From the NCBI GenBank assembly GCA_002479145.1, contig DLLX01000005.1, positions 1-23,137 of the forward strand: a stretch of DNA of 23,137 bases, given 5' to 3'. The notes under the pieces are model-generated. The model worked only from the letters and a program-made list of their open reading frames with translations, searched no databases and had not been told where the DNA came from. The first letter of the stretch is position 1. Every line of letters starts with the position of its first letter. Positions 15,576 through 22,510 of this stretch are shown here, piece after piece. Source of the stretch: Prevotella sp. UBA7551 (lineage in GTDB: Bacteria > Bacteroidota > Bacteroidia > Bacteroidales > Bacteroidaceae). Made by a program: the position numbers and the translations under genes.

Positions 15576-16582
15576 GGATAAAGGACATAGAACTGGCCAA
15601 CATCTCCCGATACCGTGGGGAGCTGATGGGCATAGCCATGCTTTTCGTCGTGCTTTTCCACGTCGGGCTGCCCCGCGAGGACGCTTTCTTCGGGCTGCGG
15701 CGCATCGGAAACATCGGCGTGGACATGTTTTTGTTTCTCAGTGGCGTGGGACTGTGGTTCTCTTGGACTAAGAATCAGCATGCCATGCGCTTCTTGTTGC
15801 GCCGCCTACTGCGCATCTATCCAGCCTGGTTGGTGGCGGCAACGGCATTCTACCTGCCCGACTTCCTTCATCAAAGGGATTACAGCACGAGCCTTGTGGA
15901 CTTGGCAGGCGACATCATGGTGAACTGGGACTTCTGGCTTCACGATGAGCTGACTTTCTGGTACATCCCCGCCACGATGATGCTCTACCTCTTCACGCCT
16001 GCCTACCTAAGGCTGATCATCCGCCACCCCATCTACCGTTGGCTGCCCGTGGTGATGATCATGTGGTGCATCCTTGTCGAGTATGTCACGCCCATCCACC
16101 AGGCAGTGGGCCATCTGGAGATATTCTGGAGCCGCGTACCCATCTATCTCATCGGCCTCAACGCGGGCAAAGCCGTGCAGGAGAAGCACACCTTGGACGG
16201 CGCTTCCATCTGGTTGATTCTCTTCATGTTCGGCATGGCCTTCGCATCGAGCGTCTTTCTGGAGCAAGTACGCCACGGCGACTTCCCCATTTTCCTGGAG
16301 AGGATGCTCTACATTCCACTCACCGTGACCACGATACTGCTGCTCAACCGCATCCTCCGCCGCACGCCGGCATGGCTGCTCCGTACCTTCGCCTTTGTGG
16401 GCACAATCAGTCTGGAGTGCTACCTCGTCCACGACCACTTTGTACTTCACTACATCGAGCGGCTCCAGCTCACCTATTGGCCCACCTTCCTCGTCACCAT
16501 CGCCATTACACTGCCCCTGGCATGGACGCTCCATGCGCTGATAGGACGCGTGACACAACCTTTAGAGAAAAGAATACGATGA
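15572..16582 (+). CDS. Acyltransferase family 3 membrane protein (second copy)
   Basis: A second acyltransferase-3 protein of 336 residues. It opens with ISRYRGELMGIAMLFVVLFHVGLP, giving the family Arg15 and His30, followed by GVDMFLFLSGVGLWFSW, RRLLRIYPAWL and ELTFWYIPATMMLYLFTPAYL. It is clearly diverged from the copy before it, so the two probably modify different positions or substrates rather than being a recent duplication. The open frame extends upstream to 15377, but the ATG at 15572 forms a 4-bp overlap with the previous gene and starts the protein just before its first helix. It overlaps the next gene by 4 bp as well. Confidence 0.87.
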   Translation: MRIKDIELANISRYRGELMGIAMLFVVLFHVGLPREDAFFGLRRIGNIGVDMFLFLSGVGLWFSWTKNQHAMRFLLRRLLRIYPAWLVAATAFYLPDFLHQRDYSTSLVDLAGDIMVNWDFWLHDELTFWYIPATMMLYLFTPAYLRLIIRHPIYRWLPVVMIMWCILVEYVTPIHQAVGHLEIFWSRVPIYLIGLNAGKAVQEKHTLDGASIWLILFMFGMAFASSVFLEQVRHGDFPIFLERMLYIPLTVTTILLLNRILRRTPAWLLRTFAFVGTISLECYLVHDHFVLHYIERLQLTYWPTFLVTIAITLPLAWTLHALIGRVTQPLEKRIR

Positions 16583-17499
16583 CCAACGACACCACCAACA
16601 TACCCGTACCGCCACGCCACGGCCACCCCGTCGTGCGGCTGATCCGCCCCAAGCAGTGGATTAAGAACCTCATCGTGCTGCTTCCTGTGTTCTTTGGCGG
16701 CGCGCTGTTGCAGCCAGAGCCTTTGTTGAGCGGGCTGACCACGGCGCTGGCCTTCTGCTTCGCCGCATCGTCCATCTACTGCCTCAACGACCTCATCGAC
16801 GTGAACGACGACCGCCGACATCCCGTGAAATGTATGCGTCCTATCGCCTCCGGGCAGGTCAGCACACACAAAGCGTGGGTGCTGATGGCCCTGATGTTTG
16901 TCCTCTCGATGCTCGTCACGACTCTGCTGCCGGCGAGAAGGCTGGCCACGGGAGGCGTAATCCTTGCCTACTGGCTGCTGAACATCGGCTATTGCACGTA
17001 CCTCAAGCAGTTTGCCATCATCGATGTGTGCGCCGTTGCCTTCGGGTTCGTACTGCGATTGCTTGCCGGCGGACTTGCCTCAGGCATCGCCCTGAGCAAG
17101 TGGATCGTGCTCATGACCTTCCTGCTCATGCTCTTTCTCTCGTTTGCCAAGCGGCGCGACGACGTGGTACGGATGAACGAGACGGGCCAGGCGCCCCGCA
17201 AGAACACCATACGCTACAACCTCACCTTCATCAACCAGGCCATCACCATCACGGCATCGGTCACGCTGATGTGCTACATCATGTACACCGTCAGCCCGGA
17301 AGTGGTGAGCCGCTACCACTCGGAGCACATGTACCTGACGAGTTTCTTCGTCATCCTGGGACTGCTGCGCTACATCCAGATTACCGTGGTGGACAAGCGG
17401 AGCGGCGACCCCACCAAGGTCATCCTCCGCGACCGCTTCACCCAGCTCATCGTGGCAGCCTGGGGGGCGACATTCCTCTTCATCATCTACTGCACATAA
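16579..17499 (+). CDS. Polyprenyl-phosphate phosphoribosyltransferase (DPPR-synthase-like UbiA family)
   Basis: The 306-residue integral membrane protein belongs to the UbiA superfamily and to the branch of mycobacterial decaprenyl-phosphate 5-phosphoribosyltransferase (Rv3806c). Diagnostic segments are RPKQWIKN (23-30), the metal/diphosphate motif NDLIDVNDDRRHP (70-82; Asn70, Asp71, Asp74, Asp78, His81) followed by RPIASGQVS, and the second-half stretch FGFVLRLLAGG with LSFAKRRDD. The known reaction transfers phosphoribose from PRPP to a polyprenyl phosphate, making the lipid-linked precursor of ribo- or arabinofuranose units. The next gene starts 4 bp after its stop and could supply the phosphatase and flippase steps. 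Quinone-type UbiA enzymes carry different motifs, so that alternative is less likely. The start at 16579 overlaps the previous stop by 4 bp. Confidence 0.88.
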   Translation: MTNDTTNIPVPPRHGHPVVRLIRPKQWIKNLIVLLPVFFGGALLQPEPLLSGLTTALAFCFAASSIYCLNDLIDVNDDRRHPVKCMRPIASGQVSTHKAWVLMALMFVLSMLVTTLLPARRLATGGVILAYWLLNIGYCTYLKQFAIIDVCAVAFGFVLRLLAGGLASGIALSKWIVLMTFLLMLFLSFAKRRDDVVRMNETGQAPRKNTIRYNLTFINQAITITASVTLMCYIMYTVSPEVVSRYHSEHMYLTSFFVILGLLRYIQITVVDKRSGDPTKVILRDRFTQLIVAAWGATFLFIIYCT

Positions 17500-17503
17500 G
17501 GCC

Positions 17504-18565
17504 ATGGAAAAGGAGAGAGTCTATGCATTCGACTTCGACGGGACGCTGACCCGCCGCGACACGTTCGTGGAGTTTATCCGCTATGTGTTCGGCACACGCC
17601 GCTTACTTCGCGGCTTTCTGCGCTTCGCCCCCATCCTTGTGCTCATGAAACTGGGCCACTATCCCAACTGGAAGGCCAAGCAGCGGCTGTTTGCCTGGTT
17701 CTTCAAGGGCATGGGCATTCACGAGTTTGACGACTACTGCAGGCGCTTTGCCCGCGACTGCAGGTCGATACGGCGCGACGATGGGTTCACCATCATCCGC
17801 CGTGCCCTCAACGAGGGAAGCCGAGTCATCGTCGTCAGCGCGAGCATAGAGAACTGGGTGCGCCCCTTCTTTGACGACTTCGGTGGGCAGGTGGTCGTCT
17901 CCTGCACCAAAATCGACGTGCGCGAAGAGCGCGTTACGGGCCAGTTTCTCACCATGAACTGCTATGGCATCGAGAAACCCAAGCGCATTCTTGCTGCGTT
18001 TCCGCTTCGGGAGACCTACCAGCTCGTCGCTTTTGGCGACAGCCTTGGCGACAAGGAGCTGCTCGAGACCGCCGACACGGGCTATTTCCGCAGCACCCGC
18101 AGCGGCAGACTGCACCTCTTGCGGGGCGAGAAAGACCCTATGGTGGAGGAGGTCAGGCACGATTTCTTCTACTGCCAGCCCACATTGACCAAAATTGTCG
18201 GCAACAAGACCCTCGACGAGGTGCTCCGTTTCGCCCTCGTCGGTATCACCGCCACACTGCTTCAGTATGGTTTCTACCTGCTGTTCCTGCTTTGCATGCT
18301 GCCCGCCTTGGCCAACACGGCGGCCTATCTGCTGAGCTTCGCCTTCAACTACATTGCCTCCACACGCTACACCTTCCGCGTCCAGCCGACCAAAAAGCGG
18401 GGAATGGGCTTCGCACTCTCCCATCTGGTGAACTACACGATGCAGACGGTGCTGCTTCAGGCGTTTCTCCTCATCGGGATACCACAGCAATGGGCACTCA
18501 TCCCCGTCTTCTGCGTCTGCGTACCAGTCAATTTCCTGCTCGTGAGGTTCTTCCTCCGCAAGTAG
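17504..18565 (+). CDS. HAD phosphatase fused to GtrA-like membrane domain
   Basis: This 353-residue protein joins two functions. Residues 1-215 are a HAD-IB-type phosphatase with FDFDGTLT (Asp10, Asp12), VVSAS (Ser112), Lys158 or Lys160, and GDSLGD (Asp179, Asp183), all intact. Residues 238-353 are a GtrA-like domain of four membrane helices with the signature LSFAFNYIASTRYTFR (277-292). GtrA proteins act on polyprenyl-phosphate sugars as flippases; mycobacterial Rv3789 has been linked to decaprenyl-phospho-arabinose. Coming 4 bp after the DPPR-synthase-like gene, the natural reading is that the HAD half removes the 5-phosphate from polyprenyl-phospho-ribose-5-phosphate and the GtrA half moves the product across the inner membrane. 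That pathway order is inference; the domain calls are firm. Confidence 0.87.
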   Translation: MEKERVYAFDFDGTLTRRDTFVEFIRYVFGTRRLLRGFLRFAPILVLMKLGHYPNWKAKQRLFAWFFKGMGIHEFDDYCRRFARDCRSIRRDDGFTIIRRALNEGSRVIVVSASIENWVRPFFDDFGGQVVVSCTKIDVREERVTGQFLTMNCYGIEKPKRILAAFPLRETYQLVAFGDSLGDKELLETADTGYFRSTRSGRLHLLRGEKDPMVEEVRHDFFYCQPTLTKIVGNKTLDEVLRFALVGITATLLQYGFYLLFLLCMLPALANTAAYLLSFAFNYIASTRYTFRVQPTKKRGMGFALSHLVNYTMQTVLLQAFLLIGIPQQWALIPVFCVCVPVNFLLVRFFLRK

Positions 18566-18636
18566 TCTGCCATCCCCATCGCATCCCGCTTGGGTGTACA
18601 AACTTTCTTGACAAAACGGCTTCGGCAGGCAGCCCA

Positions 18637-18781
18637 GGCGATATTGCGCTACAATATAGGCTCTTTCGCCACGCCATATCGGCTGAATCATCATGCAAAA
18701 GGGGCTGAATCGTCATGCGAAAGGGGCTGAATGGCAAGCCCTTTTGAATCATTCTGCAACTAATTAATAATCAATGTGTTA
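18637..18781 (+). repeat. 22-bp-periodic intergenic array upstream of fucP
   Basis: Five consecutive 22-bp units start at 18637, 18659, 18681, 18703 and 18725, and every one opens GGC. Units 3 and 4 are nearly identical (20 of 22 positions; GGCTGAATC, one change, TCATGC, one change, AAAGG). Unit 5 begins GGCTGAAT and then diverges. The core GCGAAAG/CTTTCGC appears in both orientations (units 4 and 2). The last part, 18723-18781, ends ATAATCAATGTGTTA and aligns without gaps to the element upstream of the GH2 gene. Units are too diverged and too short for a CRISPR array. Confidence 0.72.
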
Positions 18782-18945
18782 GATAAAAGCAAAATCTTGC
18801 CTTCCCGAGCCACATCGAGACTGAAATCATAAGGAAACCTGACAATGTGCGAGTAGGATACCATCCAACTCTCTGAAAACCAAATACATACCACTACCCA
18901 ACGCAAACATTGTGACGATATTTTCCCCACTTGATAAAAAATCCA

Positions 18946-18953
18946 TACCTTTG
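18946..18953 (+). promoter_or_regulatory. -7 promoter element of fucP
   Basis: TACCTTTG is an exact TAnnTTTG. Transcription would begin near 18960, which rules out the longer open frame beginning at 18931 and supports the ATG at 18982. The -33 region is poor (TTTT at 18921-18924). Confidence 0.65.
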
Positions 18954-18981
18954 CAGGTCAGAAAAGAACTGTTCACACTCA

Positions 18982-20280
18982 ATGGAGCACCCGTTAATCG
19001 ACAAGAAACGCCGCCTCTCGTTCATCCTCATCACCTCGCTTTTTGCACTGTGGGGGTTTGCCAACGACATCACCAATCCCATGGTGGCCGCCTTCCAAAC
19101 CCTTCTTGAACTGTCAGCTGCCAAGGCTTCGCTCATCCAGTTTGCCTTCTACGGCGGCTATGCCACCATGGCTATCCCCGCTGCCTTGTTCATCCGCAAG
19201 CATAGTTACAAGCGAGGCATCCAGTTGGGACTGCTGCTCTACGCCTGTGGGGCATTTCTCTTCATCCCTGCCGCAGCCTATCAGAAGTTTTCCTTCTTCT
19301 GCTTGTCGCTCTATGTGCTCACGTTTGGCCTCGCTTTTCTTGAAACCACCGCCAATCCTTTTATCCTTTCGCTGGGCAGCAAGGCCACCTCAACACGGCG
19401 GCTGAATCTTGCCCAGGCCTTCAATCCCATCGGCTCGCTCTGCGGCATGGCCGTAGCTTCGCTCATAGTGCTGCCACAACTCCTCTCCGACAGGCGCAAT
19501 GCGGCGGGAGAAGTGCTCTTCCCCACCCTCTCGGCGGCTGATAAGGCGGGCATAAGGCTGCACGACATCGCCATTATCCGCGACCCCTACGTCGCCTTGG
19601 GACTGGTGGTGCTCGTCGTGCTGGTAGTGGTGACGCTGGTGAAGATGCCCAATGCGACAGAGGGCAGGAAGGACAAGCTCGACGTGAAGGCCTCGCTCGG
19701 GCGGCTGTGGAGGAACAGTCTGTACCGGCAAGGGGTGGTGACGCAACTGTTTTATGTGGCCGCGCAGATCATGGTGTGGACATTTATCATACAATATGCA
19801 GACCATCTGGGCATCAACAAGGCCAAGGCACAGATGTACAACATTGCCGCCATGACGCTGGCACTGCTGGGTCGCTTCGTAGGGACGTGGATGATGAAGT
19901 ACGTCAGCTCCAGAAAGCTGCTCGCTATCTTCGCCATCGGCGCGTCGGTGTGCACCCTCGGCACCATAGTGCTGACCAACTTGGCGGGACTTTACTGCCT
20001 GGTGGCCATCTCAGCATTCATGTCTATCATGTTTCCTTCCATCTATGGCATCGCCTTGGAGGACGTCGAAGAGCGCGACACCACCCTCGGCGCAGCCTTT
20101 TTGGTGGAGGCCATCGTCGGCGGAAGCATCCTTCCACCCCTGCAAGGGTGGATAATCGACCAAGGAAGCGTGCTCGGTCTGCCGGCCGTCAACTTCTCAT
20201 TTGTCCTCCCACTCGGCTGCTTCATCCTGATTTTTCTCTATGGACGACGCGCCATGCGCTGCCAACGGCCAAGAGAGTGA
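18982..20280 (+). CDS. fucP: L-fucose:H+ symporter of the FucP family
   Basis: The 432-residue major-facilitator protein matches the FucP branch (E. coli FucP has 438 residues). It carries FALWGFANDITNPMVAAFQ in the first helix, with Asp29 at the place of the FucP substrate/proton aspartate, and GLAFLETTANPFILSLG with Glu121 at the place of the proton-carrying glutamate. RRLNLAQAFNPIGSLCG is also typical. About twelve membrane segments can be followed to the C-terminus. FucP-type carriers take up L-fucose, and close relatives take other hexoses or GlcNAc. The convergent alpha-L-fucosidase gene next door supports fucose here. The start at 18982 is preferred over 18931 because the promoter lies between them. 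Confidence 0.87.
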   Translation: MEHPLIDKKRRLSFILITSLFALWGFANDITNPMVAAFQTLLELSAAKASLIQFAFYGGYATMAIPAALFIRKHSYKRGIQLGLLLYACGAFLFIPAAAYQKFSFFCLSLYVLTFGLAFLETTANPFILSLGSKATSTRRLNLAQAFNPIGSLCGMAVASLIVLPQLLSDRRNAAGEVLFPTLSAADKAGIRLHDIAIIRDPYVALGLVVLVVLVVVTLVKMPNATEGRKDKLDVKASLGRLWRNSLYRQGVVTQLFYVAAQIMVWTFIIQYADHLGINKAKAQMYNIAAMTLALLGRFVGTWMMKYVSSRKLLAIFAIGASVCTLGTIVLTNLAGLYCLVAISAFMSIMFPSIYGIALEDVEERDTTLGAAFLVEAIVGGSILPPLQGWIIDQGSVLGLPAVNFSFVLPLGCFILIFLYGRRAMRCQRPRE

Positions 20281-20330
20281 TAGTAGAAAGCAGACGCACC
20301 CAGACCCTTACGGCAGGGAAGGACAGCAAA

Positions 20331-20376
20331 ACGGCGGGCAAGGAAAGGGTTGTCGCACCTTTTCCTTGCCCGCCGT
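20331..20376. terminator. 20-bp hairpin between convergent fucP and fucosidase genes
   Basis: ACGGCGGGCAAGGAAAGGGT (20331-20350) pairs along its full length with 20357-20376 around the loop TGTCGC, with a single G-U pair. It lies 50 bp after the fucP stop and about 70 bp after the fucosidase stop on the other strand. No U-run follows on either side, so it may act as an RNA-stabilising 3' end or a bidirectional block rather than a textbook terminator. Confidence 0.65.
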
Positions 20377-20443
20377 CGTGTTGGGAGGGAAGCCGCCACG
20401 GGCAACTTCCCGTCCGGTATAGGGCTGCTGGATTAAGAAACTA

Positions 20444-21742
20444 TCAGGCCAGGGTCAGCTCCACGACATAGTCATCGCCCGAAGGTTGCTCAGGCAGGGT
20501 GAGGACATAGCCGTTGGAAACGGCCTTCAATCCGACCTTCTTGCCATTGATAAACACCTTGGCGGCCTTCACCTTGTGGTCGCCTGTGGGAATGAACAAA
20601 GCCTTGTCCGTCAGCGAAAGGATGTGGATGAAGAGGCGATTGCCCTTCTGTGTGCTCACTCCCCAGTCATGAGGGGCAACGAGTCCGCCACGCGTACCGT
20701 AGATGGTCTCACCATATTGAGCCAGGAAATGGCCGATATATTGCAACCGTTCCACGGCCTCAGTGGGCAACTTGCCGTCAGGACGGGGTCCAACGTTGAG
20801 CAAAAGGTTACAATTCTTGCCCGCAGCGCGCACCAACTCGCGCACAAGGGTCTCCTTCGACTTATATCTTTTGTCCGTAATGCTGTAGCCCCAGGTGTTA
20901 TTCATCGTCAGACAGGTCTCCAACGGGAGTTGGCTCACAGCCTGTCCGCTCAATCCGTAGGTATTCTCGCCGGGCAGGTCCTGCTCAAAAAGCTGAATGT
21001 CCTCGCCGGGATAAGGCTTTCCATGGTGGTTGTTGGCCACGAGACACTGCGGCTGGAGCTGATGAATCATAGCATATTGCTCGTCAAGCTGCCAGTCGAA
21101 CGGGGTCTTGTCCTCATCATGGTCCCACCATCCGTCGAACCAAATGCAGTCGATGCGGCCATAACGGGTGAGCAACTCGCGGAGCTGGTTGTTCATGAAG
21201 GCGTAGTAGGAGGCCCAGTTCTGCTTGTCGGTGGGGCGTCCGAGCTTTTTGCCCGTGCGACCGAGCGGATAATCGAGACGATGCCAGTCCAAATGACTGT
21301 AGTAGAGGTGCAGACTCAAGCCGCCTTTGTGGCAGGCATCGGCCAGTTCCTTGAGAATGTCGCGCTTGAATGGGGTGCCATCGACGATGTTGTAGGTGTC
21401 CTGCGCGGTGTGCCACATGGAGAAACCGTCATGATGACGGGTGGTAAAGGTGATGTACTTGGCCCCTGCCTCACGGAATGTGCGCACCCATTCTTCGGCA
21501 TTGAAGCGGGAAGGGTAAAACCCATCGGCCAAATGGGGATACTCCTGATAGTTGATGCTCTTGTTGTTCATCACCCATTCGCCGTCACCGAGCATGGAAT
21601 AGATACCCCAATGGATGAACACGCCGAACTTGAAGTCCTGAAACGTCTGCTGGCTCGCCTTAATCTGCTCCGAGGGCTGGTACTGTGCCATGGCCGTCAG
21701 GCTCATGATCAAGGCAAAAATCGAAAAGATAGTCTTTCTCAT
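20444..21742 (-). CDS. Secreted alpha-L-fucosidase, glycoside hydrolase family 29
   Basis: The 432-residue product starts with a signal peptide (MRKTIFSIFALIMSLTAMAQ) and has the GH29 barrel: FGVFIHWGIYSMLGDGEWVMN (39-59), YITFTTRHHDGFSMW (96-110) and IDCIWFDGWWDHDED, where Asp203 is the expected nucleophile. The general acid is less certain in this family; a glutamate in LFEQDLPGENTYG is a candidate. The C-terminal part (from about residue 345) is the usual small beta domain. The enzyme releases L-fucose from the ends of host or algal glycans in the periplasm or outside the cell. The convergent FucP gene gives the matching uptake step. Length is normal for bacterial GH29. A 445-residue frame on the opposite strand is a shadow. 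Confidence 0.95.
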   Translation of the reverse strand: MRKTIFSIFALIMSLTAMAQYQPSEQIKASQQTFQDFKFGVFIHWGIYSMLGDGEWVMNNKSINYQEYPHLADGFYPSRFNAEEWVRTFREAGAKYITFTTRHHDGFSMWHTAQDTYNIVDGTPFKRDILKELADACHKGGLSLHLYYSHLDWHRLDYPLGRTGKKLGRPTDKQNWASYYAFMNNQLRELLTRYGRIDCIWFDGWWDHDEDKTPFDWQLDEQYAMIHQLQPQCLVANNHHGKPYPGEDIQLFEQDLPGENTYGLSGQAVSQLPLETCLTMNNTWGYSITDKRYKSKETLVRELVRAAGKNCNLLLNVGPRPDGKLPTEAVERLQYIGHFLAQYGETIYGTRGGLVAPHDWGVSTQKGNRLFIHILSLTDKALFIPTGDHKVKAAKVFINGKKVGLKAVSNGYVLTLPEQPSGDDYVVELTLA

Positions 21743-21807
21743 CGTGCTGGTTGCTTTGGTTGTCTTTATTCGTTTGATGTTATTTCCGGATTATTCCTTT
21801 GGGTGGT

Positions 21808-21839
21808 AAAGTTACAATTATAATCCCGAACAGGCAAAA
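21808..21839 (-). promoter_or_regulatory. Probable promoter of the fucosidase gene
   Basis: On the minus strand, TAACTTTA (21815-21808) differs from TAnnTTTG only in its last base, and TTTG at 21839-21836 lies 20 bp upstream as a -33 element. The leader to the start codon would be about 60 nt. Confidence 0.55.
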
Positions 21840-21957
21840 ATAGCACCGTCTTTCTATCCTTTGACACACAAAAAGACTAACCATGGCACGGCCCCTCTGC
21901 CCTCAGACGCACAAAAAGGCTTATGGACGCGGCGTAAAGCTGACGCAGTGGGATGCC

Positions 21958-21965
21958 CAAAGGTA
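21958..21965 (-). promoter_or_regulatory. Second -7-like element in the fucosidase upstream region
   Basis: The minus strand reads TACCTTTG, an exact TAnnTTTG, 216 bp ahead of the fucosidase start and just beyond the HIT terminator. No -33 element is seen at the right spacing. It could be a distal promoter, the start of a small RNA, or chance. Confidence 0.3.
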
Positions 21966-22011
21966 AGGTGCGACGAGGCAAGGGTGCTGCTTTCCCCACA
22001 TTATGCCATAG

Positions 22012-22039
22012 AAAAAGCGGATCCGAAGACCCGCTTTTT
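22012..22039 (-). terminator. Intrinsic terminator after the HIT gene
   Basis: AAAAAGCGG (22012-22020) and CCGCTTTTT (22031-22039) form a 9-bp stem with a 10-nt loop. On the minus strand the stem ends in a U-run 20 bp after the HIT stop codon, as expected for the end of the greA-HIT transcript. The symmetric A/T arms would allow function in both directions. Confidence 0.75.
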
Positions 22040-22059
22040 ACCTATGCTATTCAAAAGAT

Positions 22060-22458
22060 CTACTGCGCATTGAAGGCCGCAAGAATCTTGTCGGCAGTGG
22101 CCTTCATCTCCGCTTCGTCCAACTTCACATGATGATGGAAGTCGACATCGGCCTCGGAGTTGATGGGCAGGAGGTGGATATGGGCGTGGGGCACCTCAAG
22201 GCCGAGCACCACCTGAGCCACTTTCTTGCAGGGAAAAGCCGTGCGGATGGCCTTGGCCACGCGCTTGGCAAACACCTCAAACTCAGCCAACTCGTCGTCG
22301 TCCATGTCGAAGATGTAGTCAACCTCCTTGCGCGGAACGACCAGCGTGTGGCCCTTCACGATGGGGTTGATGTCGAGGAACGCATAGAACTTGTCGTCCT
22401 CGGCGCACTTGTAGCTGGGTATCTCGCCAGCTGCGATCTTGCTGAAAATGGTAGCCAT
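22060..22458 (-). CDS. HIT-family (Hint-like) nucleotide hydrolase
   Basis: The 132-residue protein has the histidine-triad motif HAHIHLLP with His91, His93 and His95, plus the family N-terminus MATIFSKIAAGEIPSYK and the segment AFLDINPIVKGHTLVVPR. HIT proteins of this branch hydrolyse nucleoside phosphoramidates or adenylated compounds in the cytoplasm. The gene lies 52 bp after greA on the same strand and is followed by an intrinsic terminator, so it forms a two-gene unit with greA; I recall this pairing as common in Bacteroidetes. Length and motifs are normal. Confidence 0.93.
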   Translation of the reverse strand: MATIFSKIAAGEIPSYKCAEDDKFYAFLDINPIVKGHTLVVPRKEVDYIFDMDDDELAEFEVFAKRVAKAIRTAFPCKKVAQVVLGLEVPHAHIHLLPINSEADVDFHHHVKLDEAEMKATADKILAAFNAQ

Positions 22459-22510
22459 AGTCGTGTGCGGTTATCTGTGTGAATGATGTTTGCGATGGAG
22501 GTGGCGCCGT

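Larger units (their letters stand above)
18566..18981 (+). other. Long intergenic region before fucP
   Basis: This 416-bp non-coding stretch is clearly more AT-rich in its second half than the flanking genes. It holds a 22-bp-periodic array (18637-18746), the related terminal motif (to 18781), about 160 bp without recognised structure, and the fucP promoter (18946-18953). No clear intrinsic terminator follows the HAD-GtrA gene. A 7-bp inverted pair (ACAATGT at 18842, ACATTGT at 18907) is too weak to call an operator. Confidence 0.6.
21743..22059 (-). other. Intergenic region between the fucosidase and HIT genes
   Basis: This 317-bp gap holds the fucosidase promoter (21808-21839), a further perfect -7-like octamer (21958-21965) and the terminator of the greA-HIT unit (22012-22039). 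A 70-codon plus-strand frame (21861-22073) has no recognisable features, runs through the terminator and is not called. Confidence 0.6.

Noticed and set aside
17603..18694. 363-codon open frame on the minus strand
   Set aside because: Antisense to the HAD-GtrA gene, whose motifs are intact; the shadow product is low in motif content and rich in charged runs.
18637..18746. CRISPR array
   Set aside because: The 22-bp units abut directly, differ from each other and have no repeat-spacer alternation; no cas genes are near. The Dna2-like nuclease is not Cas4.
20486..21823. 445-codon open frame on the plus strand
   Set aside because: Antisense to the GH29 fucosidase, with no recognisable motif, signal peptide or promoter of its own.
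21861..22073. 70-codon plus-strand frame
   Set aside because: No motif or conserved feature, overlaps the HIT terminator and the HIT gene end, and has no promoter on its strand.
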